A stretch of 64,000 nt of DNA from Oribacterium sp. C9 (GTDB lineage Bacteria > Bacillota > Clostridia > Lachnospirales > Lachnospiraceae). Shown one piece after another: positions 52,281-61,277 of the stretch. Position numbers and translations under genes: made by a program. The notes beneath the pieces were generated by a model. That model made no database searches. It worked only from the letters and a program-made list of their open reading frames with translations, and had not been told where the DNA came from. Numbering within the stretch: the stretch's first letter is position 1; every line of letters starts with the position of its first letter. Where the stretch lies: NCBI RefSeq assembly GCF_002007235.1, contig NZ_MUHW01000022.1:1-64000 (forward strand). Direction: 5' to 3'.

Positions 52281-52355
52281 CTATTTATTTTATCATAAAT
52301 CGATTATTAAACGAGAAAAATATATTTCTTATCGACTTTTTCAGCTGACGAAATT

Positions 52356-53366
52356 TTATCCTTCAAATGACTCCTGATACGCCATACCAAGATGTTTATA
52401 GGCATTGGCAGTAGCCACACGACCTCTCGGAGTTCTGTTTATAAGTCCGTTCATAAGAAGGTATGGCTCGTAAACATCCTCGATGGTTCCGCTGTCTTCA
52501 CCGAGAGCCGCCGCAAGAGTATCAACTCCCACAGGTCCACCGTTGAACTTCTCGATTATGGTCAGAAGATAGGCTCTGTCGTTCTGATCGAGACCAAGCT
52601 TATCAACATCCAGTATATCCAGTGCCGCATCCGCCGCTTCCCTGGTGATTCGTCCGCCATATCTTACATCGGCAAAATCCCTGACTCTCTTAAGCAGCCT
52701 GTTGGCAAGTCGCGGGGTTCCCCTGGATCTCAATGCTATTCTCTCGGCTCCTGCGTCGTCGATCTCAACATTCAGAACCTTCGCTGAACGAAGTACGATC
52801 TGCATAAGCTCTTCTCTATTATAATATTCCAGCTTCGAAATGATTCCGAAACGGTCACGGAGAGGTGCCGACAAAAGGCCCGCTCTCGTGGTGGCACCGA
52901 TCAGGGTAAATCTCGGAAGATCAAGCCTTATGGACCTTGCTGTGGCATCCTTTCCAAGCATGATGTCTATGGCGAAGTCCTCCATGGCGGGATACAGTAC
53001 CTCTTCCACCTGACGGTTCAGTCTGTGAATCTCATCCACAAAAAGCACATCTCCCTCTGAAAGTCCGTTAAGTATCGCCGCTATCTCTCCCGGCTTCTCT
53101 ATGGCGGGACCGGAGGTCACCTTTATATTTACACCAAGCTCATTTGCGATGATGTTTGAAATCGTTGTTTTTCCAAGTCCCGGAGGTCCGTAAAAAAGGC
53201 AGTGGTCCAGAGACTCACCGCGGTTCTTTGCAGCGGTAATGTATACCTTCATCATTTCCTTGAGCTTCGACTGACCGATATAGTCATCAAGCTTCTGAGG
53301 TCTTATCTTCGGTTCAAGCTGTCTGTCTTCAACCGTTTCATCTGTATTTATAACGCGACGTTCCAT
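52356..53366 (-). CDS. ruvB: Holliday junction branch-migration ATPase RuvB
   Basis: A 336-residue AAA+ helicase. Walker A is GPPGLGKTT, Walker B is LFVDEIH, the sensor region is [21 protein letters not shown], and the C-terminal winged helix contains the RTPRGR motif. With RuvA it drives migration of Holliday junctions in recombination repair. It starts 27 bases after ruvA. Length and motifs are normal. Confidence 0.97.
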   Translation of the reverse strand: MERRVINTDETVEDRQLEPKIRPQKLDDYIGQSKLKEMMKVYITAAKNRGESLDHCLFYGPPGLGKTTISNIIANELGVNIKVTSGPAIEKPGEIAAILNGLSEGDVLFVDEIHRLNRQVEEVLYPAMEDFAIDIMLGKDATARSIRLDLPRFTLIGATTRAGLLSAPLRDRFGIISKLEYYNREELMQIVLRSAKVLNVEIDDAGAERIALRSRGTPRLANRLLKRVRDFADVRYGGRITREAADAALDILDVDKLGLDQNDRAYLLTIIEKFNGGPVGVDTLAAALGEDSGTIEDVYEPYLLMNGLINRTPRGRVATANAYKHLGMAYQESFEG

Positions 53367-53393
53367 CTATAATTAATTCCTTTGTTCAAATCT

Positions 53394-54023
53394 TTACAAA
53401 AAGCTCAGATTCTTGAGACTGAGCTTCAGGATCTGGTCAACAGTCATATCGGCTGTGATCTCCACCTTCTTCACTGCCCTTCCGGCCTCCAGCTCCGAAT
53501 ATCCGAGAGCCACAAGAGCCTCGATGGCTTCTCTCTGGGCGCTTCTCATGCCTAGAGTTGAGTTCGCCAATGCTGAGTTCTTTTCACTTCCACGATCCAT
53601 AGCCGTACTGAAGACCTCTGTGGCATCCAGCTTATCCTTTAGATCCAGGACTATTCGCTGGGCAGTCTTTGTACCTACTCCCGGGGCCTTGGAAATGGAC
53701 TTGCTGTCTCCTGTTACTATGGCCATTCTCAGGTCATCGGGAGAAAGGGCACTAAGGATTCCCAGTGCCGCCTTAGGTCCCACTCCGCTTACAGAAAGGA
53801 GCATCGTAAACATCTCCCTGTCCTCGGGAGTCAGAAAGCCGCAAAGCTCAACACCGTTCTGATTCAGGGAAAAATATGTATATATCTTAACTTCTTCACC
53901 CATGGATGGCAGTCCTGAGATCACCGTGGCAGGAACTCTGATACCGTATCCAACCCCGGATGCCTCCACAACTATGAATCCATCCTGAATTTCAGCTAGT
54001 TTACCGTGTATAAAACTGATCAT
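53394..54023 (-). CDS. ruvA: Holliday junction-binding protein RuvA
   Basis: A 209-residue protein with three standard RuvA domains: an OB-fold N-terminus (MISFIHGKLAEIQDGFIVVEASGVGYGIRVP), helix-hairpin-helix motifs (LLSVSGVGPKAALGIL, SKAPGVGTKTAQRIVLDL), and the C-terminal RuvB-binding domain (AIEALVALGYSELEAGRAV). It forms the tetrameric clamp on four-way DNA junctions and is the first gene of ruvAB. Confidence 0.96.
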   Translation of the reverse strand: MISFIHGKLAEIQDGFIVVEASGVGYGIRVPATVISGLPSMGEEVKIYTYFSLNQNGVELCGFLTPEDREMFTMLLSVSGVGPKAALGILSALSPDDLRMAIVTGDSKSISKAPGVGTKTAQRIVLDLKDKLDATEVFSTAMDRGSEKNSALANSTLGMRSAQREAIEALVALGYSELEAGRAVKKVEITADMTVDQILKLSLKNLSFL

Positions 54024-54214
54024 TAATTATCACCTTTAGATTGATTTTTTCTTTCAAAAGAATATCACAACTCCAGTGCAAACGCCAGCCGATACACCGG
54101 AAGGCTGCCTCACCTCATGATATTTCATGTAACAGTTCATCTTTACTCTCTGTGTATCTTGACAATTGGTTTATTTTTCAGAACATGCTAGAATCTCTCT
54201 GACACTGATTTTGT

Positions 54215-55318
54215 ATGAGGGAAAGGAACGCTTTGATTCGCATAGAAAAACCTATTGAACTGAATACATCATTTGATCTTTCACTGATTGCACCTCCGGA
54301 AGACATCATGTTTTTTGATATCGAAACCACTGGACTGTCTGTTTGGAAATCCGGTTTATATCTCATAGGACTTCTGACCTATGATGATGGCTGGAAGCTT
54401 ATCCAGTATTTCTGTGAGGATGTATCCGACGAAGTCACGGTACTCAGCAATTTCTTCACACTTCTTTCTACAAAGAAGGTTCTCATTTCTTTTAACGGCG
54501 ACGGATTTGACATACCCTTTTTGACCCATATGGTTGAGCAGTACGAGCTGCCCTTTTCCTTTGATAATGTTTCGAGCTTTGACATTTTCAAAAAGATTCG
54601 TCCCCTGAAAAAGCTACTGGAACTGCCGAATCTCAAGCTTAAGACCTGCGAAAAATTCCTGGGGATCTACAGGGAGGATCAGTTCTCAGGCGGCGAGCTC
54701 ATAAATGTATATTTCGACTGGCAGCAGAATCCGACTGAAGAAAAGCTGAACTGCCTACTGCTTCACAATGCAGAAGACATAGAGAACATGCCCAATGTCC
54801 TTCCCATACTAAGCTACATTTATGCTTTGACCGGTGACTTTTCACTTAAATCTCAGGAGCTTGTGGACCTGCCCTCCACCGGAAAAAAGGTGTTTAGCCT
54901 GACATACAGCTGCCTTTCCGTTCCCATTCCTCTTGACATAAAGCTTGATAACTGGTTTATAAACATCACGGAATCGGAACTTAATCTTTGTGCTGCACTT
55001 TACGAAGGTGAGCTCAAGTTCTTCTATCCGGACTATCAGAATTACTATTACCTTCCCATGGAGGACAAAGCAATTCACAAATCCGTTGCTGAATTCGTTG
55101 ACAGAAAATACAGAAAGAAGGCCTGTGCAAAGAACTGCTACCAGAAGGTAAACGGCCTCTTCCTGCCGGAACCCGAACCCATCTTCTCACCTACGCTGCT
55201 GAAGGAATATAAAGATAAACTGCTCTATGCAAAGTTTGACGAAGGGTTGTTCTGTGACGACACCCTTGCCGGAAATTATCTCAAATCTGTTCTCGGTCAG
55301 CTGAAAATCAAAACCTAG
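54215..55318 (+). CDS. Ribonuclease H-like exonuclease-fold protein (YprB-like)
   Basis: A 367-residue protein with an RNase-H-like 3'-5' exonuclease domain (PF13482, residues about 30-200). The first acidic pair is FFDIETTG, then LISFNGDGFDIPFL, SFDIFKKIRPL, and the last acidic motif is LLLHNAEDIENM. YprB of Bacillus belongs to this group; its substrate is not known. The C-terminal 160 residues are unassigned. The start is ambiguous: the ATG at 54215 has no ribosome-binding site, whereas a TTG at 54233 follows GGAAAGGA. Confidence 0.8.
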   Translation: MRERNALIRIEKPIELNTSFDLSLIAPPEDIMFFDIETTGLSVWKSGLYLIGLLTYDDGWKLIQYFCEDVSDEVTVLSNFFTLLSTKKVLISFNGDGFDIPFLTHMVEQYELPFSFDNVSSFDIFKKIRPLKKLLELPNLKLKTCEKFLGIYREDQFSGGELINVYFDWQQNPTEEKLNCLLLHNAEDIENMPNVLPILSYIYALTGDFSLKSQELVDLPSTGKKVFSLTYSCLSVPIPLDIKLDNWFINITESELNLCAALYEGELKFFYPDYQNYYYLPMEDKAIHKSVAEFVDRKYRKKACAKNCYQKVNGLFLPEPEPIFSPTLLKEYKDKLLYAKFDEGLFCDDTLAGNYLKSVLGQLKIKT

Positions 55319-55358
55319 ACTATCATTCTACAGAAAACTAAACGCTACATATAATAAT

Positions 55359-55403
55359 CGCTTCCCTGAATCCATTGAAATAAGGGTTCAGGGAAGCGTT
55401 TTT
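55359..55403 (+). terminator. Terminator after the YprB-like gene
   Basis: CGCTTCCCTGAA (55359-55370) pairs perfectly with TTCAGGGAAGCG (55387-55398), followed by TTTTTA. It lies 40 bases past the stop. Confidence 0.88.
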
Positions 55404-55746
55404 AATGTCAAATATAAAAAGATTGCTCATATTGAGTCGACGACCTTTATCTCATATAGTCGTAATTTAGACTATATGCAATCCAACGACCTTTTGGTAT
55501 CATACTCTTCGGAATCATTCAAAAGATTCATATTCATAATTCTTAACACGTTCTGTGATTGAGATATTTCCGGATAAGATAAAACGATACTTATAGAATT
55601 GGGACTGTTAAACAGGCCGAATGATACTTCATCATGCCTACAAATTAACGATTTCTTCCATTCATATAAGTTCTATGCCGTTCATTCACTTCAATTCCCT
55701 AAAACCGATAATTAAACTGAAAAGATAAGGAGGTCCTTAACTAACC
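55404..55746. other. Intergenic region with a 9-bp inverted repeat
   Basis: This 343-base gap holds no open frame of note. CATATAGTC (55453-55461) and GACTATATG (55470-55478) form a hairpin without a T tract. The last 20 bases contain the AAGGAGG site of the next gene. No clear promoter was found. Confidence 0.5.
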
Positions 55747-56736
55747 ATGCCCTACGATGATAGTAATTTAGAAGACTTGTCCAGCACGCCTTTCGATGAT
55801 GTATTCAAGCTTCAGATAGAAAAGATGGGACAACTTCTTGTACCTGTCATAGAGAGAATGTTCCATGTCACGGCAACCGTAGTAGACATGGAAGAAATCG
55901 AAAGACTTGCCAATGAACGTTTTCTCCTGGATGAAGAACAAAGAAAGATTTCCAAGCGTTTTTCAGACAGCTGTTATAAGATTGCAGGCGGATACTACCA
56001 TGTGGAATGTCAATCCACAGAGGATGGAAGTATACTGTTCCGGTTGGCAGAATATAATGTCCGGATAGCTCTTGATGGTGCCACTAAAGATGGTGATTCT
56101 ATAAGAATAACCCTTCCAAATTCCGGACTCATAAAGCTTAGAGGCACTACCGATTCAGAAAAATCTTCCGAAATGAAGATAATATACCGTTTTTCAGATC
56201 AAGAAATAGTCATGCCTGTTCCGGTTCTGAATGTACAGGCATACTCTGCTGATGATATATATGATGGCGGATTGTTTTTCCTGATCCCCTACTATCTCAT
56301 CAGGTTCGAAAACCGTTTAAGAAAAATATCAGATTCGGAAGACCCTGAATATGTTAAGATATACTCAGAACTACGTGAATTCGTTAATCGGTTAATCAAA
56401 GCCTGTGAGGACGGAATTATCTCAGAAGATAATACCAGAAGACTCGCAGAGTTATCGAATTTGATACTTAATCATATTGCAAGCAGATTGAATAAAGATT
56501 TAAGAGAAAGGATGGCAGGACTTATGAGTCATGTAATAGAACTTCAGGAAGACAGATGGCTTAGGGAAGGCGAACTCAAAGGATTAGAAAAAGGCAGACT
56601 TGAAGGAACAAAATCATTACTGTTCTCTTTAGTGAAGGATAAACTTCTAGATATATCGATTGCAGCCGAACGAGCCGGTGAATCTGAAGAAGATTTCACT
56701 AAAGAACTGGAAGAATATATCAAGAATCAGAAATAA
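55747..56736 (+). CDS. Rpn/YhgA-like PD-(D/E)XK nuclease family protein
   Basis: A 329-residue protein resembling recombination-promoting nucleases (Rpn, formerly transposase_31). The fold start is STPFDDVFKLQIEKM. The catalytic strand reads GGYYHVECQST, fitting the ExQ form of PD-(D/E)XK. The C-terminus has the family's Glu/Lys/Gly-rich run (GELKGLEKGRLEGTKSLLFSLVKDKLLDISIAAERAG). Such proteins are repeated in many gut Firmicutes and are thought to promote DNA exchange. AAGGAGG lies upstream, and a very long terminator hairpin follows. Assignment is by pattern only. Confidence 0.65.
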   Translation: MPYDDSNLEDLSSTPFDDVFKLQIEKMGQLLVPVIERMFHVTATVVDMEEIERLANERFLLDEEQRKISKRFSDSCYKIAGGYYHVECQSTEDGSILFRLAEYNVRIALDGATKDGDSIRITLPNSGLIKLRGTTDSEKSSEMKIIYRFSDQEIVMPVPVLNVQAYSADDIYDGGLFFLIPYYLIRFENRLRKISDSEDPEYVKIYSELREFVNRLIKACEDGIISEDNTRRLAELSNLILNHIASRLNKDLRERMAGLMSHVIELQEDRWLREGELKGLEKGRLEGTKSLLFSLVKDKLLDISIAAERAGESEEDFTKELEEYIKNQK

Positions 56737-56756
56737 TACTTATTGCTATAATATGC

Positions 56757-56823
56757 AAAAACCTGCTTATACCTGTTATGTACATGGGATTTTAACTACA
56801 TAACAGGTATAAGCAGGTTTTTT
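56757..56823 (+). terminator. Very long terminator hairpin after the Rpn-like gene
   Basis: About 25 bp of perfect pairing (56758-56782 with 56797-56821, core ACCTGCTTATACCTGTTATG) around a 14-base loop ends in a run of T. It is far longer than ordinary terminators and may be a small inserted palindrome. Confidence 0.8.
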
Positions 56824-57038
56824 CGTAAATACCATGAAGCTGCTACTTCACTTTACGAGAAAATATCGTGATCTTTATCTCAAAAAGCCATCGAGGCTCG
56901 GAGAATAAGATATACAAAAACAAGGCATCTCCAATCCGAGCCAAGGCTTGTGCTGCAGGAATAAAAAGCATCCTTGGGCTTTGTATTCCCTATGATACAG
57001 GTGTCATGAAGTACCCATGACACTTATATCATCATGTT
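56824..57038. other. Convergent intergenic region with imperfect inverted repeats
   Basis: GGCTCGGA/TCCGAGCC (near 56894 and 56934) and GTGTCATG/CATGACAC (57001-57008 with 57016-57023) are visible. Neither is followed by a T tract on the minus strand, so the end of the transcript from the gene at 57039 is not defined. Confidence 0.4.
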
Positions 57039-58352
57039 TTAAATTGACGCAGTGATTTTTCCGGCAACTGCGCTCTTTGCGGCGGTCACAGGAGACGCGA
57101 GATAGATATTGACCTTGGAGGTACCCATCCTTCCAAGGAAATTTCTGTTATTTGTGGCAACTACTGTCTCACCGTCAGTAAGGATTCCTCCGGAACGTCC
57201 GCAGCACAGTCCGCAGCCGGGATTCATGATTATGGCGCCTGCCTCATTGAAAATCTTCATGATACCCTCATGAACCGCATCGAGATAAATAGAGCGGCTG
57301 GCCGGGGTCACAATGAGCTTCACGTAAGGTGCAACCTTCTTTCCCTTCAGTATCTCTGCCGCAGCCCTTAAGTCCTCAAGACGTCCGTTGGTGCAGGAAC
57401 CGATGAATACCTGATCTATGGCGATGTCCTTAAGCTCGGAAACCGGTCTTATCTTGTCAACCTGTGACGGACAGGCAGCAACGGGAACGAAATCCTCCGC
57501 CTTGTAATCGAGAACCATTGCATAGTCCCCGTCATTGTCATCGGTGAAGCAGCCGTGCTCTTCATCAAGAGGCACACCGGAAAACTCAGCTGTCTTCTCG
57601 TCCGGATAGAACAGCCCGCACTTTGCACCGGCCTCTATGGTCATGTTGGCCATGGTAAGCCTTGAAGCAACGGACATTTCCTTCACCGTATCCCCTGCGA
57701 ACTCCATAGCCTTATAGGTGGCTCCCGCCGCAGTGAGATCTCCTATAATTCTTAAAATGATATCCTTCGATGTGACACCATCTCTCAGTTTTCCGTTAAT
57801 GTTTATCCTTATGGTCTCAGGCACCTTGATCCAAAGCTCTCCCGTTCCAAGAATTCCCGCCATTTCCGTATAGCCGATTCCCGTGGAGAATGCACCAACT
57901 CCGCCATAGGTCACAGTGTGCGAATCCGTTCCGAAAACAATATCTCCGGGAGTCGCATAACGAAGCTCCGGCATAAGCTGATGACAGATTCCGTCAGCTC
58001 TGTGGATATGCTCTATTCCCTGCTCCCTTGCGAACTCATCGCCACGCCTGAAGTGTCTGGTATCATCCACCTGACTGGCAGGAACCATGTGATCGTAAAT
58101 GATGACCACCTTATCGGTGTCCCAGACCTTCTTGAACCCCATCTCATGGAACTTGTCCGCCACAAACGGGATAAAAATATCATGAATCATGACTCTGTCC
58201 GGCTTTACAAAGACAATGTCTCCGGCCTTGACGCTGTCATCATGAACATTTCTTCTGATTATTTTTTCAATAAGTGTTGCTCCCAAGACATACTCCTTTA
58301 TCTCCTGATCTTTCACAGAATGCATCATCTCATCGGAAATGAGCATTTCCAT
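57039..58352 (-). CDS. 3-isopropylmalate dehydratase family large subunit, copy 1
   Basis: A 437-residue Fe-S hydro-lyase large subunit (aconitase superfamily). Cluster ligands are in GSCTNGR and NPGCGLCCG; GTDSHTVTYGGVGAFSTG and VTPASRSIY are conserved. Family enzymes isomerise or dehydrate 2- and 3-hydroxy di- or tricarboxylates (isopropylmalate, homocitrate, citramalate, dimethylmalate). No leuA or leuB is nearby, so the substrate is open. It is the last gene of a D-C-D-C cluster and is paired with the small subunit 49 bases upstream. The ribosome-binding site is weak. Confidence 0.85.
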   Translation of the reverse strand: MEMLISDEMMHSVKDQEIKEYVLGATLIEKIIRRNVHDDSVKAGDIVFVKPDRVMIHDIFIPFVADKFHEMGFKKVWDTDKVVIIYDHMVPASQVDDTRHFRRGDEFAREQGIEHIHRADGICHQLMPELRYATPGDIVFGTDSHTVTYGGVGAFSTGIGYTEMAGILGTGELWIKVPETIRININGKLRDGVTSKDIILRIIGDLTAAGATYKAMEFAGDTVKEMSVASRLTMANMTIEAGAKCGLFYPDEKTAEFSGVPLDEEHGCFTDDNDGDYAMVLDYKAEDFVPVAACPSQVDKIRPVSELKDIAIDQVFIGSCTNGRLEDLRAAAEILKGKKVAPYVKLIVTPASRSIYLDAVHEGIMKIFNEAGAIIMNPGCGLCCGRSGGILTDGETVVATNNRNFLGRMGTSKVNIYLASPVTAAKSAVAGKITASI

Positions 58353-58401
58353 GCTTTATATCATCTTCAATCTATTACCAATTTACAATCTGCTGTTTGT
58401 A

Positions 58402-58893
58402 CTAAATCAGTCCGTTCCGCTTCTTCATGGCATTAACGAGGCCGCCGTCATTCAGTATATCCATGAGATTATCCGGCAGAGAGCCTATCTTATAGGAAGC
58501 TCCCTTATGCTGAATCTCCTGTCCCGGAATAACTGTGAGCTCGTCACCCTCTTTAACAACATCCTGGATATCACTGTTTTCTATAAGAAGAAGTCCGTTA
58601 TTGATGGAGTTTCTATAGAAGATTCTGGCAAAGGACTTGGCGATAACGCAGCTGACTCCCAGCGCCTTTATGACCTCCGGTGCCTGCTCTCTTGAGGAAC
58701 CGCAGCCGAAATTATTGCCTGCTACGATTATATCCCCCTTCTTTATCAGCGACGGAAGCTCCGGTCGGAGCGGATAAAATCCGTACTGCCGCATATCATC
58801 TATAGTTTTTAATGCAAGATATTCTGTAGGAATGATGATGTCCGTATCTATATCATCTCCCAGAACAAATACCTTTCCTGTAAATGTTGCCAT
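58402..58893 (-). CDS. 3-isopropylmalate dehydratase family small subunit, copy 1
   Basis: A 163-residue swivel-domain subunit (GDDIDTDIIIPTEYLAL, NNFGCGSSREQAPEVIKALG, IAKSFARIFYRNSINNGL). The substrate-recognition loop after the first strand reads YLAL, and the active-site segment reads GSSREQAP, where typical LeuD has GSSREHAP. This suggests a substrate other than isopropylmalate, or a divergent subfamily. It works as a heterodimer with the large subunit encoded just downstream. Confidence 0.85.
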   Translation of the reverse strand: MATFTGKVFVLGDDIDTDIIIPTEYLALKTIDDMRQYGFYPLRPELPSLIKKGDIIVAGNNFGCGSSREQAPEVIKALGVSCVIAKSFARIFYRNSINNGLLLIENSDIQDVVKEGDELTVIPGQEIQHKGASYKIGSLPDNLMDILNDGGLVNAMKKRNGLI

Positions 58894-59051
58894 TCAAACC
58901 TCCGTTTATTTATTCGTCACACTAAGTCATGGTCCATACAGGTCCTTATGTGACTCACCGTTTTTAAATCGCAAAAATGAGTTGACTTTCAAATTGAACG
59001 TTCTGTTATGTCAGAGGCACTTTTTCTAATCCGAAATATACCTTAAATACA

Positions 59052-60293
59052 TCATTCCGCCCTTGTGATCTTTCCTGCAATTGCCGACGCCGTAACTGTG
59101 GCTGCGGATCCAAGATATACAAAGGAATTCTTGTCTCCGGCTCTGCCCTTGAAGTTACGGGTTCCGGTGCTGATGAGAGTCTCTCCCTCACCGATGACAC
59201 CCTGACAGCTTCCCCAGCAGACACTGCAGTTTGAGTTCACAACGATGGCTCCCGCTTCCATGAAGATGTCAATGATTCCTTCCTCCAGCGCCTGTGCGTA
59301 AACGTCACGGCTTGCAGGGGAAACAAGGAATCTGACACCCGGTGCCACCTTCTTACCCTTGATGATGGATGCTCCCAGTCTCAGGTCCTCGATACGACCG
59401 TTGTTGCAGGAACCCAAAAAGGCTTCGTTTATCTCCACATCCTTCACTTCCTCAACGGGAGAAATATTGTCAACAAAATGAGGCTTTGCAACAACCGGGA
59501 CGATACTTCCCATGTCAATGTCATAGACCTTCTCAAACTTCGCATCCGGATCACTTACGAAACCGTCAGCCGCCTCTCTGCCATGCTCTCTCAAATAAGC
59601 CTTGGCTATATCATCCACCTCCATAAGTCCTGTCTTCGCACCGGCCTCAACGCAAAGATTGCAGATACAGATTCTGTCTGACATGGTGAGGTTCTTCATG
59701 CCCGGTCCCACAAATTCCATGGCCTTGTAGTTGGCACCATTGGCACCGATCATTCCGATGATGGTAAGTATCAGATCTCTTGCGGTAGCTCCGTTCCTGA
59801 GTTCACCTGTCAGGTTGAACCTCAGGGTCTCCGGCGCCAGCACCCATGACTTTCCTGTCACCATAGCGTAAAGATAATCCGTACATCCTACTCCGGTACC
59901 GAAGGCTCCGAGCTCTCCATAGGAACAGGTATGGCTGTCCGCTCCGAAGATGAGCTCCTTTGGATTTATATACTTCTCGATCATGATCTCATGACAGATT
60001 CCGTCACCTTCGTGAAGTGTGATGCCGTTCTCCTTTGCAAAATCACGCATCTTCTTCTGTGAAGCGGCTGTCTTCGGGCTGTCGCAGGGAACATTGTGAT
60101 CCATGATCCAGATAAGCTTGTTCTTATCGTAGATTTTCTTATTCTTAAGCTTGTTGTACATATCTATAGTGAGATGTGTGGTGCCATCGTTACTCATAAG
60201 ATGGTCAAGCTCTACCACGTAGATATTACCCGCATGGGCCTCCTCAACTCCGGCCGCTCTCGCAATTATCTTTTCAGCTATAGTCATTCCCAT
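59052..60293 (-). CDS. 3-isopropylmalate dehydratase family large subunit, copy 2
   Basis: A 413-residue large subunit of the aconitase superfamily, clearly diverged from copy 1. Cluster ligands lie in GSCNNGR (Asn replaces the usual Thr) and NSNCSVCWGSCQG (CxxC kept, neighbours unusual). GADSHTCSYGELGAFGTG is conserved. The start at 60293 is supported by GAAGGAG and lies two bases from the stop of its small subunit. The substrate is unknown; it and copy 1 may act on successive or different hydroxy acids. Confidence 0.83.
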   Translation of the reverse strand: MGMTIAEKIIARAAGVEEAHAGNIYVVELDHLMSNDGTTHLTIDMYNKLKNKKIYDKNKLIWIMDHNVPCDSPKTAASQKKMRDFAKENGITLHEGDGICHEIMIEKYINPKELIFGADSHTCSYGELGAFGTGVGCTDYLYAMVTGKSWVLAPETLRFNLTGELRNGATARDLILTIIGMIGANGANYKAMEFVGPGMKNLTMSDRICICNLCVEAGAKTGLMEVDDIAKAYLREHGREAADGFVSDPDAKFEKVYDIDMGSIVPVVAKPHFVDNISPVEEVKDVEINEAFLGSCNNGRIEDLRLGASIIKGKKVAPGVRFLVSPASRDVYAQALEEGIIDIFMEAGAIVVNSNCSVCWGSCQGVIGEGETLISTGTRNFKGRAGDKNSFVYLGSAATVTASAIAGKITRAE

Positions 60294-60294
60294 A

Positions 60295-60768
60295 TCAGAT
60301 CTCCTTCTCCAATGAAGCCAGAAGTCCACCCTGATCGAGGATGTTCTTCATATACTCCGGCACCCTGGTACAGCTGTACTTCACACCGGAAACCTCCGCA
60401 TAGCCCTCTTCCATGTTGAGTATAAGCTCCATTCCGTTCTCTACATGATCATAGATGTCGCTGCAGATAATGACCGGAACTCCCAGATTTATGGAATTAC
60501 GGTAAAAAATACGTGCAAACGATTTAGCCAGAACAGCCTTGATTCCGCAAGCCTTCAGCACTGCAGGAGCCTGCTCTCTGGATGAACCACAGCCGAAATT
60601 CTCGTCTGCCACGATATAATCTCCCGGTTCTACATTTTTAATGAATTCTGAATCCAGAGATTCAAAAGCATGAACCTTCATTTCTTCGATAGTAGGATAA
60701 AGAAGATACTGAGATGCGATTATCTGATCTGTATCAACATCCTTTCCGTACTTAAATACTTTTCCCAT
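60295..60768 (-). CDS. 3-isopropylmalate dehydratase family small subunit, copy 2
   Basis: A 157-residue small subunit (GKDVDTDQIIASQYLLYPT, ENFGCGSSREQAPAVLKACGI, LAKSFARIFYRNSINLG). The recognition loop reads YLLY and the active-site segment GSSREQAP, as in copy 1. It is the first gene of the D-C-D-C cluster. Its 5' leader of about 320 nt contains repeat copy R1. Confidence 0.83.
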   Translation of the reverse strand: MGKVFKYGKDVDTDQIIASQYLLYPTIEEMKVHAFESLDSEFIKNVEPGDYIVADENFGCGSSREQAPAVLKACGIKAVLAKSFARIFYRNSINLGVPVIICSDIYDHVENGMELILNMEEGYAEVSGVKYSCTRVPEYMKNILDQGGLLASLEKEI

Positions 60769-60813
60769 ATAAATCTCCTGTTCTATAACTCACATAAAAA
60801 ATCAGCACCACTG

Positions 60814-60980
60814 CTGCATAAGTCCTGCGCATTGCTTCGCTTCGCTCTCGCAATGCTACAGGAATCTCGAATCCGCGCTTTCGCGCTTCTTCTCGATTCC
60901 TGTTGTCGTATCAGATGTCTGTACATTAGTGCAAGCAAGCTTGCACTAATGTACAGCCGCCTGATACTGGACTTATGCAG
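60814..60980. repeat. Four-way-junction repeat, copy R1
   Basis: An outer 12-bp helix (CTGCATAAGTCC 60814-60825, GGACTTATGCAG 60969-60980) encloses three arms. Arm 1 is GCATTGC/GCAATGC (60829-60835, 60850-60856). Arm 2 is ACAGGAATC/GATTCCTGT (60858-60866, 60895-60903) with inner GCGC-tttc-GCGC. Arm 3 is GTATCAG/CTGATAC (60908-60914, 60961-60967) with an 18-bp inner hairpin capped by AA. It lies in the leader of the dehydratase operon. Confidence 0.9.
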
Positions 60981-61096
60981 AAAATACTTAACAAATTTTA
61001 GGCAAAAACAACTATCTAACTCAGTTAAATCAACTATAACATCCGCCGTTGTATAATTCTAATATATGTTTCTGATGATTATCATGTTCTAAAGTT

Positions 61097-61124
61097 ATTA
61101 TACCACCCCCAAAAAACACCTCAA
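61097..61124 (-). promoter_or_regulatory. Putative promoter of the dehydratase operon
   Basis: TTGAGG (61119-61124), a 16-base spacer containing T6 and G5 runs, and a perfect TATAAT (61097-61102) on the minus strand. It would give a leader of about 320 nt that includes R1. Confidence 0.55.
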
Positions 61125-61161
61125 ACGTCTTCTGGTTATATTTATAGGCATAATAAATAAT

Positions 61162-61238
61162 CTTGTGTTATGGCGGCAACTTGTGTTATATTACTGATGA
61201 TTTCGATTAATATAAGGAATATCGCGTTACGTAACACA
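61162..61238. promoter_or_regulatory. Three TGTGTTA motifs upstream of the LysR gene
   Basis: CTTGTGTTAT occurs at 61162-61171 and again at 61180-61189, 18 bases apart. An inverted TAACACA lies at 61232-61238 within GTTACGTAAC. The spacing suits binding by a LysR-type tetramer between the divergent genes. Confidence 0.45.
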
Positions 61239-61277
61239 GGAGGTGCGCGTATCGCTAAAAAGAAGGGGGACACCAAG

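Noticed and set aside
57001-57023. GTGTCATG/CATGACAC hairpin as terminator of the dehydratase operon
   Set aside because: On the minus strand it is followed by CTGTATC rather than a T run.
57039-60768. Calling both dehydratase pairs LeuCD
   Set aside because: Deviating active-site segments (GSSREQAP, GSCNNG) and the absence of leuA and leuB make a leucine-biosynthesis label unsupported.
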